In this document: positions 46,801-55,744 of the stretch, in pieces
Layout of the letters: the number at the start of each line of letters is the position of its first letter
How positions within the stretch are numbered: position 1 is the stretch's first letter
Origin: Eretmocerus hayati
Taxonomy: Eukaryota > Arthropoda > Insecta > Hymenoptera > Aphelinidae
DNA: 64,000 bases
Assembly: GCA_029851415.1 (NCBI GenBank)
Contig: CM056743.1
Coordinates: forward strand, 71,879,186-71,943,185
Reading direction: 5' to 3'
Notes under the pieces: generated by a model
What the model was told of the DNA's origin: nothing
Seen by the model: only the letters and a program-made list of their open reading frames with translations
The model's database searches: none
Program-made: the position numbers and the translations under genes

Positions 46801-46895
46801 CATGGGATGAGATCGCCGCCTATATCAAGACGGCGATCACCCGAAAAGAAGAGCGAGAACGGGCATTGCAGCGTCAAGCAAGGGGCGCTGCATAG
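43872..46895 (+). CDS. LINE ORF2: endonuclease-reverse transcriptase
   Basis: An uninterrupted 1007-codon frame. I chose the ATG at 43872 because the protein then starts MASFLQANLCRS, the usual start of the endonuclease fold; an upstream in-frame ATG lies inside ORF1. The APE-like endonuclease spans residues 1-~220 with the Glu of IISEQY (~35), GDFN (120-123) and SDH (195-197). The RT core has GKAPGLDGIPNE (~416), LDVKNAFN (554-561) and the catalytic FADD (642-645). The C-terminal CCHC motif is C927, C930, H939, C944. The enzyme nicks target DNA and primes reverse transcription from it. All catalytic residues I can check are present, so this ORF may be active although its ORF1 is broken. Confidence 0.92.
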   Translation: MASFLQANLCRSNDAHSLLEAEASRLGADVLIISEQYLREERPRTTEDLGRGSPIQVWNVSLTETRRPTEGTGFARRVIGDIAVYSCYYSPNAPMNVFLRELRELEDSLRQWRGLAIVAGDFNSKAPAWSGGPEDERDNALETTMAQLDLVCLNEVGKATWHRGASSSVLDLTFVSAPLMRRVTKWQVLDSETLSDHCHIFFKIDHGRNAGIARQIEGWQVRKLDEESFREAILRAEDPGEELSPEETVSSVIRSITRACDASMPRREQPRFEKRQVYWWNDEIRDLRCSANAKRRRAKRARKRGRPSAAADEAAYKEAKKLLRDAIRRSKQKCWSELCNMVDQDPWGTPYRVVMSRLRLRDGPTAPTDKESVLRIARALYPRGEPRLTFPGFISDPIPLFTEEELRRAATRLANGKAPGLDGIPNEDLKIVAREQPTLLLKLFNKCLLAGVFPKVWKRQKLVLIPKGKGGEPAEPSSNRPLNMLDNIGKMYDRMILNRAEEEYEHSGGMSPMQFGFRKGRSTMHAIESVQDRVHRAHTMAPQPGGGFCAIICLDVKNAFNTASWERIYRSLDGRVPPHLLAVISDGLRDRVLVCDTDEGRVELELSAGIAQGSVSGPFKWNTQYDEFLNMSLPDGAELIGFADDAALVVVAETAWQVECVANEALYRIGQWFPENGLELAEHKCEAMLVTKRRSFETPVFSINGYEIPLKRELKYLGVWFDDRWSYKAQAREAALKADRVGGALQRLMPNIGGPKPNRRVLLSTVSYSIMLYGAPIWGQIARGSVIDAKLGPVQRRFALRTISTYCTVSDHAACVLAGTPPIRMLVAERVRVWKRQETLKSDGVVLNPTRKALIRDVERGETDEEWRKEWESSTKGKWTRRLIPNIARLIDRAHGELDYRLTQAFSGHGCFGEYLERFQKGETPVCQMCAADWDDVEHALFHCMNTATERAELVNWLENQINPENLLPFMLRNKETWDEIAAYIKTAITRKEERERALQRQARGAA

Positions 46896-47218
46896 CGAAC
46901 AACGACGGAGAGAGACGACAGAAGAGCGGATACACCGAAGAGGGACGCCTCATGGCGCGCGATACGCCTCCCACCCTGAAGTAATGCTAACGCGGTTCCG
47001 GGGTGGGTTGGTTAGATAGTGGTTAGCTGCCGCCAGTTCTGCAATGATGGCTTGCCAACATCGTAGGGCTGAGAGCAGAAGGTTTTAGCCCCCAGGGCAC
47101 ACGGGCGTTGGATTCATGCTCATCCGGTTTACCGGGTGAGCAAAATGAAAGCGCTTATGGTCTGCCAGTGGGAGCTCCATTAGGGATAGCCTGTCATCAG
47201 ATTTTTCCTTATATTCCA

Positions 47219-47254
<36 letters not shown>

Positions 47255-47256
<2 letters not shown>

Positions 47257-47265
47257 TAGATAGAT
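47255..47265 (+). repeat. GATAGATAGAT between tandem LINE copies
   Basis: The 11-base remnant lies exactly between the poly(A) of copy 1 and the first base of copy 2. It matches the last bases of the (GATA)n tract before copy 1. Confidence 0.9.
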
Positions 47266-47364
47266 CCTCCTAGGAACCGTGTTGAGGGAGAGCATTCTTC
47301 ATGCTACTGGGTGCGTCCACAGGGTGCGGATAGTGTCACGGCCAGAGTAACTGGGAATTGATAC

Positions 47365-47705
47365 TGTCACGTGGGTAGAGGTAAAGAGCAATAGCTGCGC
47401 TCACCTATACCCTTCGTGCCACGATGACGTTGCACCCGCGAGGTCTACGCAGCCGCGCAACGTATCTTCGCGATTTTCCGGCCGTCGCGGATGCACCGTC
47501 AGCACATCGACGGATCGGGGCCCATCTCCACTGTAGGGTCTCTGCTGCAACGCGGACCATCGTCGATGAACCGCGCGGCAGCCAGACCGCTCAGACTAAC
47601 CATTATATTCATATCAACCTCCCTCTCTCTAGTATATCTGCTCTATTAAACTCGTATTCACATACACGGTTGATTCATTAGAGTCACCCCCCTTCCCACG
47701 TAACA
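47365..47705 (+). mobile_element. 341-bp solo LTR inside LINE copy 2
   Basis: Starts TGTCACGTGGG and ends CCCACGTAACA, giving TG...CA ends with an inverted tip. Copy 1 reads GATTGATATGATCCTCAG at this site, so the interval is an insertion. The flanks ATAC (before) and AGAC (after) are compatible with a 4-bp duplication bearing one change. ATTAAA at 47645-47650 could be the poly(A) signal. A single LTR with no internal region implies recombination between two LTRs. Ty3/Gypsy-type is the likeliest class by the TGTCAC start; this is inference. Confidence 0.75.
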
Positions 47706-48552
47706 AGACGATCCTCAATATCTCTGGTTACTCGTGAATATGCAGAGTATGCAATCGCATACAAGGAGTCACAGATACACAATACAACACCACACTGACA
47801 CAATAAGTGAACCCGCGTGGACATTCTGAGCCGACCAACGACGGACTTGCTGGCTCTAAGGGGCACACCGAAAATTGATGAGAATCAACGTGGTGATCTT
47901 GTCGATCCAGGATAGCTCTATCGTATATGCATCGGATCACAAGAGTGACGCGAAGGCCTGAATCAAGTCGGGCATTCTCTCGCTGAGTGGTAACACAATC
48001 TTACCCAAGGAAACTCAAGAACCCTCATGGGAATAGTGATCGGCCGAACTAGAGAGTGCTACCATGGTACCAGCTGGCATGGCGATTGGTCGGGGCTCCG
48101 GTGAAACGCGAGCGAGACTGACATCACACTGACACCACACACACAGTGCGCCACTCACGCCACCAGTGCAACCGTCTCTGGGAGGGGATCCTTCCACCGC
48201 TGTGTCCGTGCCCACTCTAGAGGGTACCACGTTAATACCAGTGATTGCTCCTGGGCCGCCGATAGTGAGGGGACCCAGACCACACGCTAACCACGAGGGG
48301 AGGCAGTCCCGCACAACGGTAGAGGGGATACCTCAAATCCCGCTCCTGTACCAGTGCCGGTTGGTGACCGGATGGGACTAAGCTGCAGGGTGTGGGGGGT
48401 CGAACTGTCATCTGGGGCCACCGGATTGTAGGGTCGGTCGGTAAGTGAGAGGATCCAAGAACAGGGTACTGGCACCGGCAGGCGTGAGTAGGCGGGACCA
48501 CTAAGACAAACAGAGATACACAGTGAGTTGAGGGGGTAAAAAAGAATTGAGA

Positions 48553-49742
48553 ATGGCAGAATCAAGAACAAATTTGGATGACTTCGAAGCGATACTGCCA
48601 ACTGGAAGTCCCACCCAAACACAAACACAAACATCAGCAACATCGAGCAAAGAACAAGTGGATGTAAAAACGATGGTGACTGGCAACAATAATACGCATG
48701 CCACCAGCTGACAGAAGTCAGGCAGAACTGACACATCTGACCTCAAAACAAACTGGGACAAGTTCAAAGAGGCCCATTTGAGAAAGGAAGAACTCATGGG
48801 TAGGATCCTCAAAGTGCTTGATGACATCAAGAAGGAAATCAACGAGCACGTGACAGTGAGAAAGTCGACGAAGAAGCTCGCCCTGAAGGTCAGCAGCCTA
48901 CGTGATGGGCTGGAAACTGCCAGGACGAGAGCTTCAAGGATGAGGGACGCAATCAGCTCCACTTTGGAGATAGTGGCCGAAGATGCCACTGGGGCATCAG
49001 CCTCAACAGCCCCATGGAGCCTCAGTGTACCCTCGCAAAAAGTTGGACAAGGGAGCCAACAGAGAAGAGGGCGCACGAGCCCCATCAACCGGGAGCAGGG
49101 ATTCGAGATCAAAAGAGCAAAGAGAGTAGCCCTCAGGTTGGAGCAGCTCAATTTCGAAGGACAAGGAGCTGGACTGTTCAGGACACCCCCTCCACGTCAG
49201 GGACACCACTGGCAACCTGCACAGAGAACGGTCACCCCTCGGACGACGGGTCCGGCTTGCGATTCCCGGGAAGGAACAGGGAACGTAGAGGGAACGAGGA
49301 GCGTTCCGACAAACAGGGCAGAGCTGGGGAAAAAAAGAAAAAGGGGATAAAAAGGGAAATGAGAGAAAGGCTAGACCTGATGCACTCCTCATAGGACTGA
49401 AGGAAGATGGCCTGTTCTACGCAGATATGATCGACAGAGTCAAGCAGGGAAAGAAAACGAGGCGAGTGGCTCCAAAGGTCTCTCAACCGCGGGAGTCGAA
49501 AGAGGGACATTTACTCGTCGAGCTTTAGAAGGGGGTGAAGGCGGAGGCCGTTGAGGATGCCTTCAAGGGCGTCATTTGAGACGCCAGAGAGATACGACGT
49601 CTCATCCCAACGATTACGCTGGGAGTGCTTGACCTCGACGACGTAAGCACACTCCAGAGAGTCAAGGAAGCCTTCATGAAGGAACTTGGAGCAGAGCAGG
49701 CAGGCAGCATCACGGCTAGGACCATCCGCCCAGGATACAGGG
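48553..49742 (+). pseudogene. LINE copy 2 ORF1 remnant, 5' part
   Basis: Begins with an ATG matching the copy 1 start (MAES... against MAET...) and follows the copy 1 ORF1 with several frame changes and stops, including an early TGA near 48711 and TAGs near 49527 and 49578 in the main frame. The coiled-coil-like and Lys-rich regions are recognisable. It stops at the hAT insertion site. Confidence 0.8.
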
Positions 49743-52258
49743 CAGGGTGTCCACCGATGATCGAAAATAAAATTCCCTGACAATTCCCGGTTTTCCAGGG
49801 TGTAAAAAATCAAATTTCCAGGACATTTTTTGGGCCAAGAAAAAAAATTAATCTGTTCAGAGGAACCTTTATTCATCACAATATAATCATGTTTGCCACC
49901 AACCAGGACTAAACACTTAAGGAATAGCACAGTGGCACCGTACATTAATTCACTAAGATCTTTTGAGATCTTGAATCTTTTCTTGCAAAAGATGCGCTTT
50001 TTTAGAAAACACTGTCTTTCGTCTTCCAACAACTGTGCTTCAATCGCCTTTCTCTTTCTCGCTTTGTTCTCCGTTTCTGTTTTTTCCTTCTTTTCTCTCT
50101 CTTGTTCTAGAGTTTTTTTGTAAAGAGATGAAGACAATTTGACTTCTTGGATCATCTTTTTACTTATAACAAATTTAGATAAAGGCACTTGCATTGCATG
50201 TATAGCATCACATATAACTTTCTGAGCGATCAAAGATTCTTCCTTTTGGTTTTCAACTAGGCATTCTCTATTGATTGAAAAACTTCGTTCTAATGAAGCG
50301 TTACCGTGCGATAAGATCATGACAGTTTTCACAAATTTGAGAAAATTTGGATATTTTTCAATTCCTAAATCTGTCAGAACTTTTATCCAGAAATGATCAA
50401 GTCTGATATCATTTCTTTGAAACTTTCCACATTTTTCACGTACGAAATCAAGTTTAATTATGATTCGGAACTCTTTATCAATTTTCTCAGCATCTACTGA
50501 CCGAATTATACCATTTGTCACAAATTTTTCAAGTACAATGCCCATATAATCTTCAGCTAAATCTGTTCTGACAGTGACGCTAGGATCAAGGCAAGAAAGT
50601 CCTTTTACAAGTGGTTTGGTCAAGGGCGATTTTTCGGCAATTTTCAAAAGGAACACTTTCATAATAGTGCGGCATTCAGCTTTGAAATTGGTTTTATCTT
50701 CGGCTGTTACTTGCTTCAAGTTTTTCAGAGCTATTCTTGTTGCAATAGGTAATTTGAGGTCTTTCGGATCTATCAAGTTTGAGTCTTTTTTTAGATCGAT
50801 CTTCAATACGTTATTTTCATTTTCTTTCAACTTCTCGGGTAGAACTATCAATCTCAGAATGTCTACATATAAATCTGCTAAGCTTCCATTCAGAAAACAA
50901 ACTTTTGGATCATTGGACTGAAACTCAGTCAAGAATGGACGGATCTCATGCGCAAGTGACTGAAAAAAAGTGAGCTTGACACCCAAGAACTTGTCAGAAA
51001 TTGATTTCTTTACTGTCACGTAACTTTGACATTTGGGCTCATATTCTTTTTTCAACATGGGATCCACGGATTTGGGGTTTTTTGCCCGAGTAATTGTCAG
51101 CTTAGTCATCGTTTCTACATAAGTTTTAATGTGAGGCAAAGTCAAGATCCCTCTTTCAGCAGCAGGTTCATTATCTAACCAGCGAATACCGCCGAAACTT
51201 TTGGGAAACAGAGAAGAATTCGTGATTTTTTTATAGATATCTCTACGTGGGGGTGAGAATTCGAATAAATTAAATGTTCCTTTCAAGTAATCCACAATGC
51301 CCCATCCTACATCCTGAAAACCCGCTTTGAAGGCATTATTCATGACATGGAGCCCGCAAGTACCAATATCAACTAGAGTTATATTCGAATTGTATTTTGG
51401 AAGTATCGCTTGGAACTCTTCTTTGAATTCCAAATTGACGTTAGGTCCATCCATCGACATGTGGATAATTTTTTCTAGTAACTCTGGTGGAATGACATCT
51501 TCAAAACACTTCAATAAATCCAAAGCTGTGCACTTTCCCAAAAAAGCTGAAGTGAAGTAACGGGTCGATACCTCATTTTTATCTGGAGACCAAAACCTGA
51601 AAAGAATATCCATCTGTTGCATCTTATTGATTGGATTTCTGCTTTCGTCAAAACCTATAACCAGATGGTCACACTTCTCAAAAAAACTCGAGAGTTCCTT
51701 CTGAAAGTAATTCTTTAAACCAAAAACAATTTGATAGGAGGCTTTCGTTTTTCCTAGCTGTACTTTTTGCGCAATGGCACTATCATGATACATTTCTGCC
51801 ATAACAGGGACACTAGTTTCAATATCGCGCAGAGAGTGATGTCGCGAAACATTATGCATCAACCACCGAATTTCAGCTTTTGCAACGTCTTCATTGTTTA
51901 GATACGTGGTTAAAGCATTTGATTCACGAGAATAAGAAGTTGGAATTGGATTCGTCGCATTTGTAAGTTGTGTCCTATTATTTTCAACTTGAGCAGCATT
52001 GGTGTTTGATGATTTTGAAGAATCTCGCAATGCAAGTGTGATGGGGTTAACAGTCGAAACAATTGTTTTGGCTTGATTATGTTTCTTCCCTGTTGCATGG
52101 CTCACCAGCGCCTGTCTACCCATATTGCTCAAGCTAAATATGGTATTGCACAGCTTACATTTGACACTCATAGGGTCATTTGGAACTGACTCGGACCAAA
52201 GGAAGTCTTTTGCAAACTCTGCTTTGTAGTGACAAACTCCTCTATTTTTTCGACCCAT
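49511..52258 (-). CDS. hAT-like transposase, reading through the transposon end
   Basis: A 915-codon frame. An N-terminal BED-like zinc finger has C34, C37, H54 and H60. Candidate catalytic aspartates are D204 (GFDES) and D270 (SMDGPN). Other features are a CGLH motif at 301-304, RWLDN near 359 and the hAT dimerisation signature HGNASLERSFS at 651-661, followed by a charged coiled-coil-like tail (715-765). Transposases of this family bind the terminal repeats and excise the element. Codons up to ~838 lie inside the transposon; the last ~76 are antisense LINE sequence beyond the terminus, so the native stop has been lost or the last exon is spliced elsewhere. A TTTTTTCAG acceptor-like site lies 6 bases before the ATG. 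Otherwise no stop interrupts it. Confidence 0.82.
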   Translation of the reverse strand: MGRKNRGVCHYKAEFAKDFLWSESVPNDPMSVKCKLCNTIFSLSNMGRQALVSHATGKKHNQAKTIVSTVNPITLALRDSSKSSNTNAAQVENNRTQLTNATNPIPTSYSRESNALTTYLNNEDVAKAEIRWLMHNVSRHHSLRDIETSVPVMAEMYHDSAIAQKVQLGKTKASYQIVFGLKNYFQKELSSFFEKCDHLVIGFDESRNPINKMQQMDILFRFWSPDKNEVSTRYFTSAFLGKCTALDLLKCFEDVIPPELLEKIIHMSMDGPNVNLEFKEEFQAILPKYNSNITLVDIGTCGLHVMNNAFKAGFQDVGWGIVDYLKGTFNLFEFSPPRRDIYKKITNSSLFPKSFGGIRWLDNEPAAERGILTLPHIKTYVETMTKLTITRAKNPKSVDPMLKKEYEPKCQSYVTVKKSISDKFLGVKLTFFQSLAHEIRPFLTEFQSNDPKVCFLNGSLADLYVDILRLIVLPEKLKENENNVLKIDLKKDSNLIDPKDLKLPIATRIALKNLKQVTAEDKTNFKAECRTIMKVFLLKIAEKSPLTKPLVKGLSCLDPSVTVRTDLAEDYMGIVLEKFVTNGIIRSVDAEKIDKEFRIIIKLDFVREKCGKFQRNDIRLDHFWIKVLTDLGIEKYPNFLKFVKTVMILSHGNASLERSFSINRECLVENQKEESLIAQKVICDAIHAMQVPLSKFVISKKMIQEVKLSSSLYKKTLEQEREKKEKTETENKARKRKAIEAQLLEDERQCFLKKRIFCKKRFKISKDLSELMYGATVLFLKCLVLVGGKHDYIVMNKGSSEQINFFSWPKKCPGNLIFYTLENRELSGNFIFDHRWTPCPVSWADGPSRDAACLLCSKFLHEGFLDSLECAYVVEVKHSQRNRWDETSYLSGVSNDALEGILNGLRLHPLLKLDE

Positions 52259-53862
52259 TTCTGCCTGAAAAAATGAATCGACTCTGAGTGGCGAACGTGA
52301 GGCATTGAGTTGTTGGTTCGGTTTAAGGTTCTGTCACTGTATGCAAAAAAACTTCCGATTCGAAACACGAGGAGGCAGTTAAAAAAAATAGTTACAAATC
52401 CATCCCATTTCAATCTCATTTCATCAAAGTAAATCCATCTCATTTCTCAATTAAATCAGATTCAATTGAATTTTCACGGGATTTATTCCTAGTACCGGGC
52501 ACTACTGTTATCACGAAAGTCTTCAAAGTGAAGAAAGCCCCGCAATAAGAATTGTATCGGCTTATTTTTGCATGTAGTGACGGAATTCGATATGAGCAAA
52601 AGAGTCGTGAAAATTTTACATTTCGCCATATGATGTTCGTACTCACCAATACATGCGATGAAGTAGTACGTTCAGAAAAATTCTAAGTCGTAGAGTTCAA
52701 TTAACTAGCGGAAAAATTGGAACTTTGTAGCTGTACTACTATGCACTGATCGACAAACTGTCGTGTGGATTTACTGACGAGAGGCCGCTTTGAACTCAGC
52801 TCGGATATGTTGTTTGGATCTTGAATGGCTAACGAGCGCTAGCCTGCCCATATTACCGATACTGAAGGTTTGGTTGCATTGTTGACATTTAAATTTAGTT
52901 GCATCTTCCAGAACTTCTTCTATCCACAAAAATTCACGAGAGTACTCTTCTCTAAATATCAAGGCCTGTCGCACTCTTGCATTCATAATGATCTGCAAAA
53001 TGATTAACCGTGAAATGTAGCACGGTTTACAACGACGAGAACTTATCCAAGAGTTACAGAAAAAAAAACTCAATTGGTACCTACGCAACATGTGGTGGGC
53101 TGAAAAAAAGACTCGAGTCAGTATGTCCCAATGATAGGCGAGCTCACAATTCCACTAGATAGCCATCAGTGCAATACACTACCACTATAGATCTCGCAGA
53201 TATTTGATGGCAAGAGTTTTCGCTATTGTCGCCAAGTAATGCGTCTTGTATACTATAAAACCACCTGCTCTAGATGAGGTTTTTTTTCTCGTTGCGCACT
53301 TTTTCACTGTCTACTCCGAGCAAAATTCTGATGCGCACTCGTGTATTGTACAGATGTCAACTTGAATCTTTAACAGAGAGACTTGCTCTTAGAGAGCTCT
53401 AAGAGCCAACTGACCAGCACCGGATTTGGTTCCTACGCGCGCAGGCCGTCGATAAGTTCTCTCGAGAATTTAGCGCTCAAAGAACAAAGACACACACATA
53501 TGTAAAGTCAAGACAAGATTGGACAAGCTCGATTTGAAGGCAAAATTTGTTTATAGTAAAGAGCCAACGACTCCGCGGCAACCCATGTTATTGGATCTGC
53601 ATCGCCTTATCTCCTTCTTACGAGCATGAACCTCTACGTGAATCATCGTCGCTTGCTCTGCTTACGCGTGCGGAGCCATTCAATCTTGAATATGACTAAA
53701 GCTTTGCTGGTATTACTCGCGATATTTAATATTTCGAACATAATGAAAAAGTTCCAGGCTTCTGAGGTAAATTCCCTGATATTTCCCGGTTATCCAGGAC
53801 CCAAAAAAAAATCCCTGACAATTCCAGGTTTTCCAGGTTTTCCAGGATCGGTGGACACCCTG
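49743..53862 (-). mobile_element. 4.1-kb hAT-like DNA transposon
   Basis: The termini CAGGGTGTCCACC and GGTGGACACCCTG are followed by subterminal repeats of the AATTCCCTGACAATTCCCGG / TTCCAGG kind. Copy 1 of the LINE gives the empty site, ATACAGGGGTACT. Here CAGGG stands on both sides (49738-49742 and 53863-53867), so the duplication reads as 5 bp and not the 8 bp usual for hAT. It encodes a hAT-type transposase on the minus strand and a second short zinc-finger ORF upstream of it. Because the tip also begins CAGGG, the exact border has some ambiguity. Confidence 0.85.
52771..52986 (-). CDS. Short BED-like zinc-finger ORF in the hAT-like element
   Basis: 71 codons from an internal ATG (MNARVRQ). 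It contains FKCQQCNQTFSIGNMGRLAL and a following SHSRSKQH, nearly the same zinc finger as the transposase N-terminus (KCKLCNTIFSLSNMGRQAL), with matching CX2C and HX5H spacing. It lies ~500 bp upstream of the transposase on the same strand. It could be an alternative first exon, a tandemly duplicated DNA-binding domain or a small regulator. The most obvious GT donor (GTAAAT at its end) would not keep frame with the acceptor before the transposase ATG, so I leave it as a separate ORF. Confidence 0.6.
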   Translation of the reverse strand: MNARVRQALIFREEYSREFLWIEEVLEDATKFKCQQCNQTFSIGNMGRLALVSHSRSKQHIRAEFKAASRQ

Positions 53863-54165
53863 CAGGGGTACTGAGGTTGCGGTGATTACACTGCGAGACA
53901 ACTAAAGGGGCGCTGGCCAAAAGGAAAGTCCAGGTAGACTCCGTTAACGCGCGGGTCCAGGGAGAAAGCGAAATCCGATATGCTACAACTGCCTGCAATA
54001 CGGGCATTCGCCGCAAAGTGCGACAAGTCACAGATGAGGCGGGCGAGATGTTGCTCCAACTGTGTGGAAGAAAGCCACGTAGCAGCGGCATGTACAAGCG
54101 AAGAACAGAAATGCCTAAGCTGCGAGACCCTCGAAGAGGACCACAAACACGGGTAGGGTTGCACC
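53863..54165 (+). pseudogene. LINE copy 2 ORF1 remnant, zinc-knuckle part
   Basis: Continuation of the copy 2 ORF1 after the transposon. CYNCLQYGH-like and CSNCVEESH-like knuckle remnants and the CLSCETLEEDH segment match copy 1 residues ~150-210 of the second half, with small indels. Similarity ends shortly before the Gypsy fragment. Confidence 0.75.
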
Positions 54166-54187
54166 TCCTCCAAGCAAGTGAGAAGCG

Positions 54188-54475
54188 ATGACAAACTTTC
54201 CAAAGCCAAGAATTGCGAAACAACTACAACGTTGCTCGGGGTTGGCTGGGTATTTCAAGAAGTTTATACAAGATCACGCAAAAATCGCGAGACCATTGAG
54301 CGATTTATTGCAGGAAGAGGTTCGTTTTCCACTCGGACCTGAACAACGGAATGCGTTCTTGGAGTTGGAGAGAGCGCTGGTAAGTGCACCGGTACTGAGA
54401 TTGTATCACCCTGAACAAGAGACGGAGTTGCACTCCGATGCGTCCAAGGACGGGTATGGAGCAATAATGTTTCCC
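54188..54475 (+). pseudogene. Ty3/Gypsy pol fragment (RT-RNase H junction)
   Basis: 96 codons of the RT thumb/connection and the start of RNase H: NFPKPRIAKQLQRCSGLAGY, FKKFIQDHAKIARPLSDLL, an AFLELERALVSAPVL segment and ELHSDASKDGYGAIM. No flanking LTR, protease or integrase is seen. Both ends are abrupt: LINE copy 2 on the left and a GC-rich foldback on the right. It is an isolated and non-functional scrap, but without stops. Confidence 0.85.
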
Positions 54476-54488
54476 CCACTGAAAACGC

Positions 54489-54671
54489 GCGGCCGCCAGG
54501 GCAGTCAAGCGTGGTAGAGTCCTTCCCCTCAAGCCCCTCCAGTCATGTGTAGAGCGCGCCGCGGCGTCGCAGGGGAGGGGCTCCTTCGCCGCGAGCCGCG
54601 ACGCTCTCTGCACTTGACTGGAGGGGCTTGAGGGGAGGGGCTCTACTACGCTTGACACCCCTGGCGGCCGC
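54489..54671. mobile_element. GC-rich 183-bp foldback
   Basis: GCGGCCGCCAGG at the left pairs with CCTGGCGGCCGC at the right. The ~69-bp arms (AGTCAAGCGTGGTAGAG, CCCTCAAGCCCCTCCAGTCA) surround a GC-rich loop that itself contains CGCCGCGGCGTCGC. It is strongly different in composition from its surroundings. No clear flanking duplication was identified. Confidence 0.7.
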
Positions 54672-55076
54672 CCAGGCGGGTGGCAGGGCGGGCAGCGGGG
54701 CGGGTGCCACGATGGGCGCCCTGCCGCCGTGATATTTTGGTTGAAAGTGCGGGCGGCAGAAAAACTAATTTTTCCATAAAAAAGTCTTTTTTTCTGGTAG
54801 TTTTTTTTTTCTCGCACAATTTTTTCTTTCAAAAATCCATTCAAAGACGAATCACCTAGTTGCAAAATTACGTTTGTGTAGCATTTGGCTCTGGATAGTG
54901 CAGACAATGAGCAAGTCAAAGTCTCGTGATGTTGAGAAATTCGCGCGGAAATACTAAGTGACAAAAATAAGTTGGCGGATTTTCTTTTGCATTACGAAAT
55001 GGTTAAAAATGAGCTGAAACTTGTGCGGCAAGCATATTTCTAACGTAAAAATACCTCAAAAATCGATTGCGGGAGT
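54672..55076. other. Unassigned sequence
   Basis: Starts with a GGGCGGGC/GGGCGCCCTGCCGCC-rich stretch (to ~54755) and then becomes A/T-rich. The 219-codon minus ORF at 54305-54964 spans the Gypsy fragment antisense and the foldback and has no family signature. Nothing else is supported. Confidence 0.35.
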
Positions 55077-55744
55077 CAGAATTGCGATATCTCTTTTAAG
55101 TTCTCATTTATGAATGAATTTTCGTAAGCATGTCATTTCTATTTCAGCAAATATCGCTCGGAGCGAAATTTCAACATGTGCATTGGAAAGATCGTGGCAT
55201 TTTGAGTCGGGAATGCTCCTTTCCGGGTCCTATTTGTTGCATTATCTCCTCTAAAATTATCGAAAAGAGAATTGTATGTGCAAATCGTAACGTTTTTTGT
55301 AACGCCTGTAACGCTATTGTTGTTGTTTCTGCATATTGTTTCTTGATTGCTAGCAGTCTGCTGCTGGCTCTCAAGAAACTTCGTGTTTGCTGTTAGCGTT
55401 CATTCTTGAGCGACCATTGACGAGAAGAAACAACTACATCCATATCATGAGAGATATTGCAGATTTATCAACAATTACATCCATGATTAATCAGTGTAAT
55501 TGCCTGCCATCTGTGCGATGTGAGTGAATCATGGGAGTTTGTGTCGCAACAGCCACGTGGAGTTCGCCTTAACCTCACAGCGGTGTACACGTGTCTGGGG
55601 CCTGTATTCTGAATGCTGATTGATTTCTCAATGCTGATTGATCATTCTCGAGAGCCATTTGATGGGATTGAGTCCTACTCACTCACAAAAGAAGTAGAAT
55701 TGTTTAATTCCTCGACTCGTCTTCAGGTATTAAGGGTTGTCATC

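Larger units (their letters stand above)
41387..47254 (+). mobile_element. R1-clade-like LINE, copy 1, with poly(A) tail
   Basis: A complete-looking element of 5.87 kb: 5' UTR from CCTCCCAGGAACCGTG, ORF1 42342-43879, ORF2 43872-46895, 3' UTR, and a 33-base poly(A) at 47222-47254. Two overlapping ORFs, gag with three CCHC-type knuckles, an APE-type endonuclease, RT, and a C-terminal CCHC motif are the architecture of the R1 clade, which is known mainly from arthropods. Several R1-clade lineages are target-specific. Here the target appears to be (GATA)n. Confidence 0.85.
47266..54165 (+). mobile_element. R1-clade-like LINE, copy 2, degenerate and interrupted
   Basis: Head-to-tail with copy 1 and starting at the same base (CCTCCTAGGAACCGTG). 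The 5' UTR and ORF1 match copy 1 throughout but carry indels and stops. It is interrupted by a solo LTR (47365-47705) and by the hAT-like transposon (49743-53862), resumes at 53863, and loses similarity near 54165. ORF2 is absent. It is older than copy 1 by decay, so copy 1 probably inserted upstream of it in the same GATA tract. Confidence 0.85.

Noticed and set aside
54305..54964. 219-codon minus-strand ORF
   Set aside because: Antisense of the Gypsy fragment plus a GC foldback; Pro/Ser-rich composition follows from the GC repeat.
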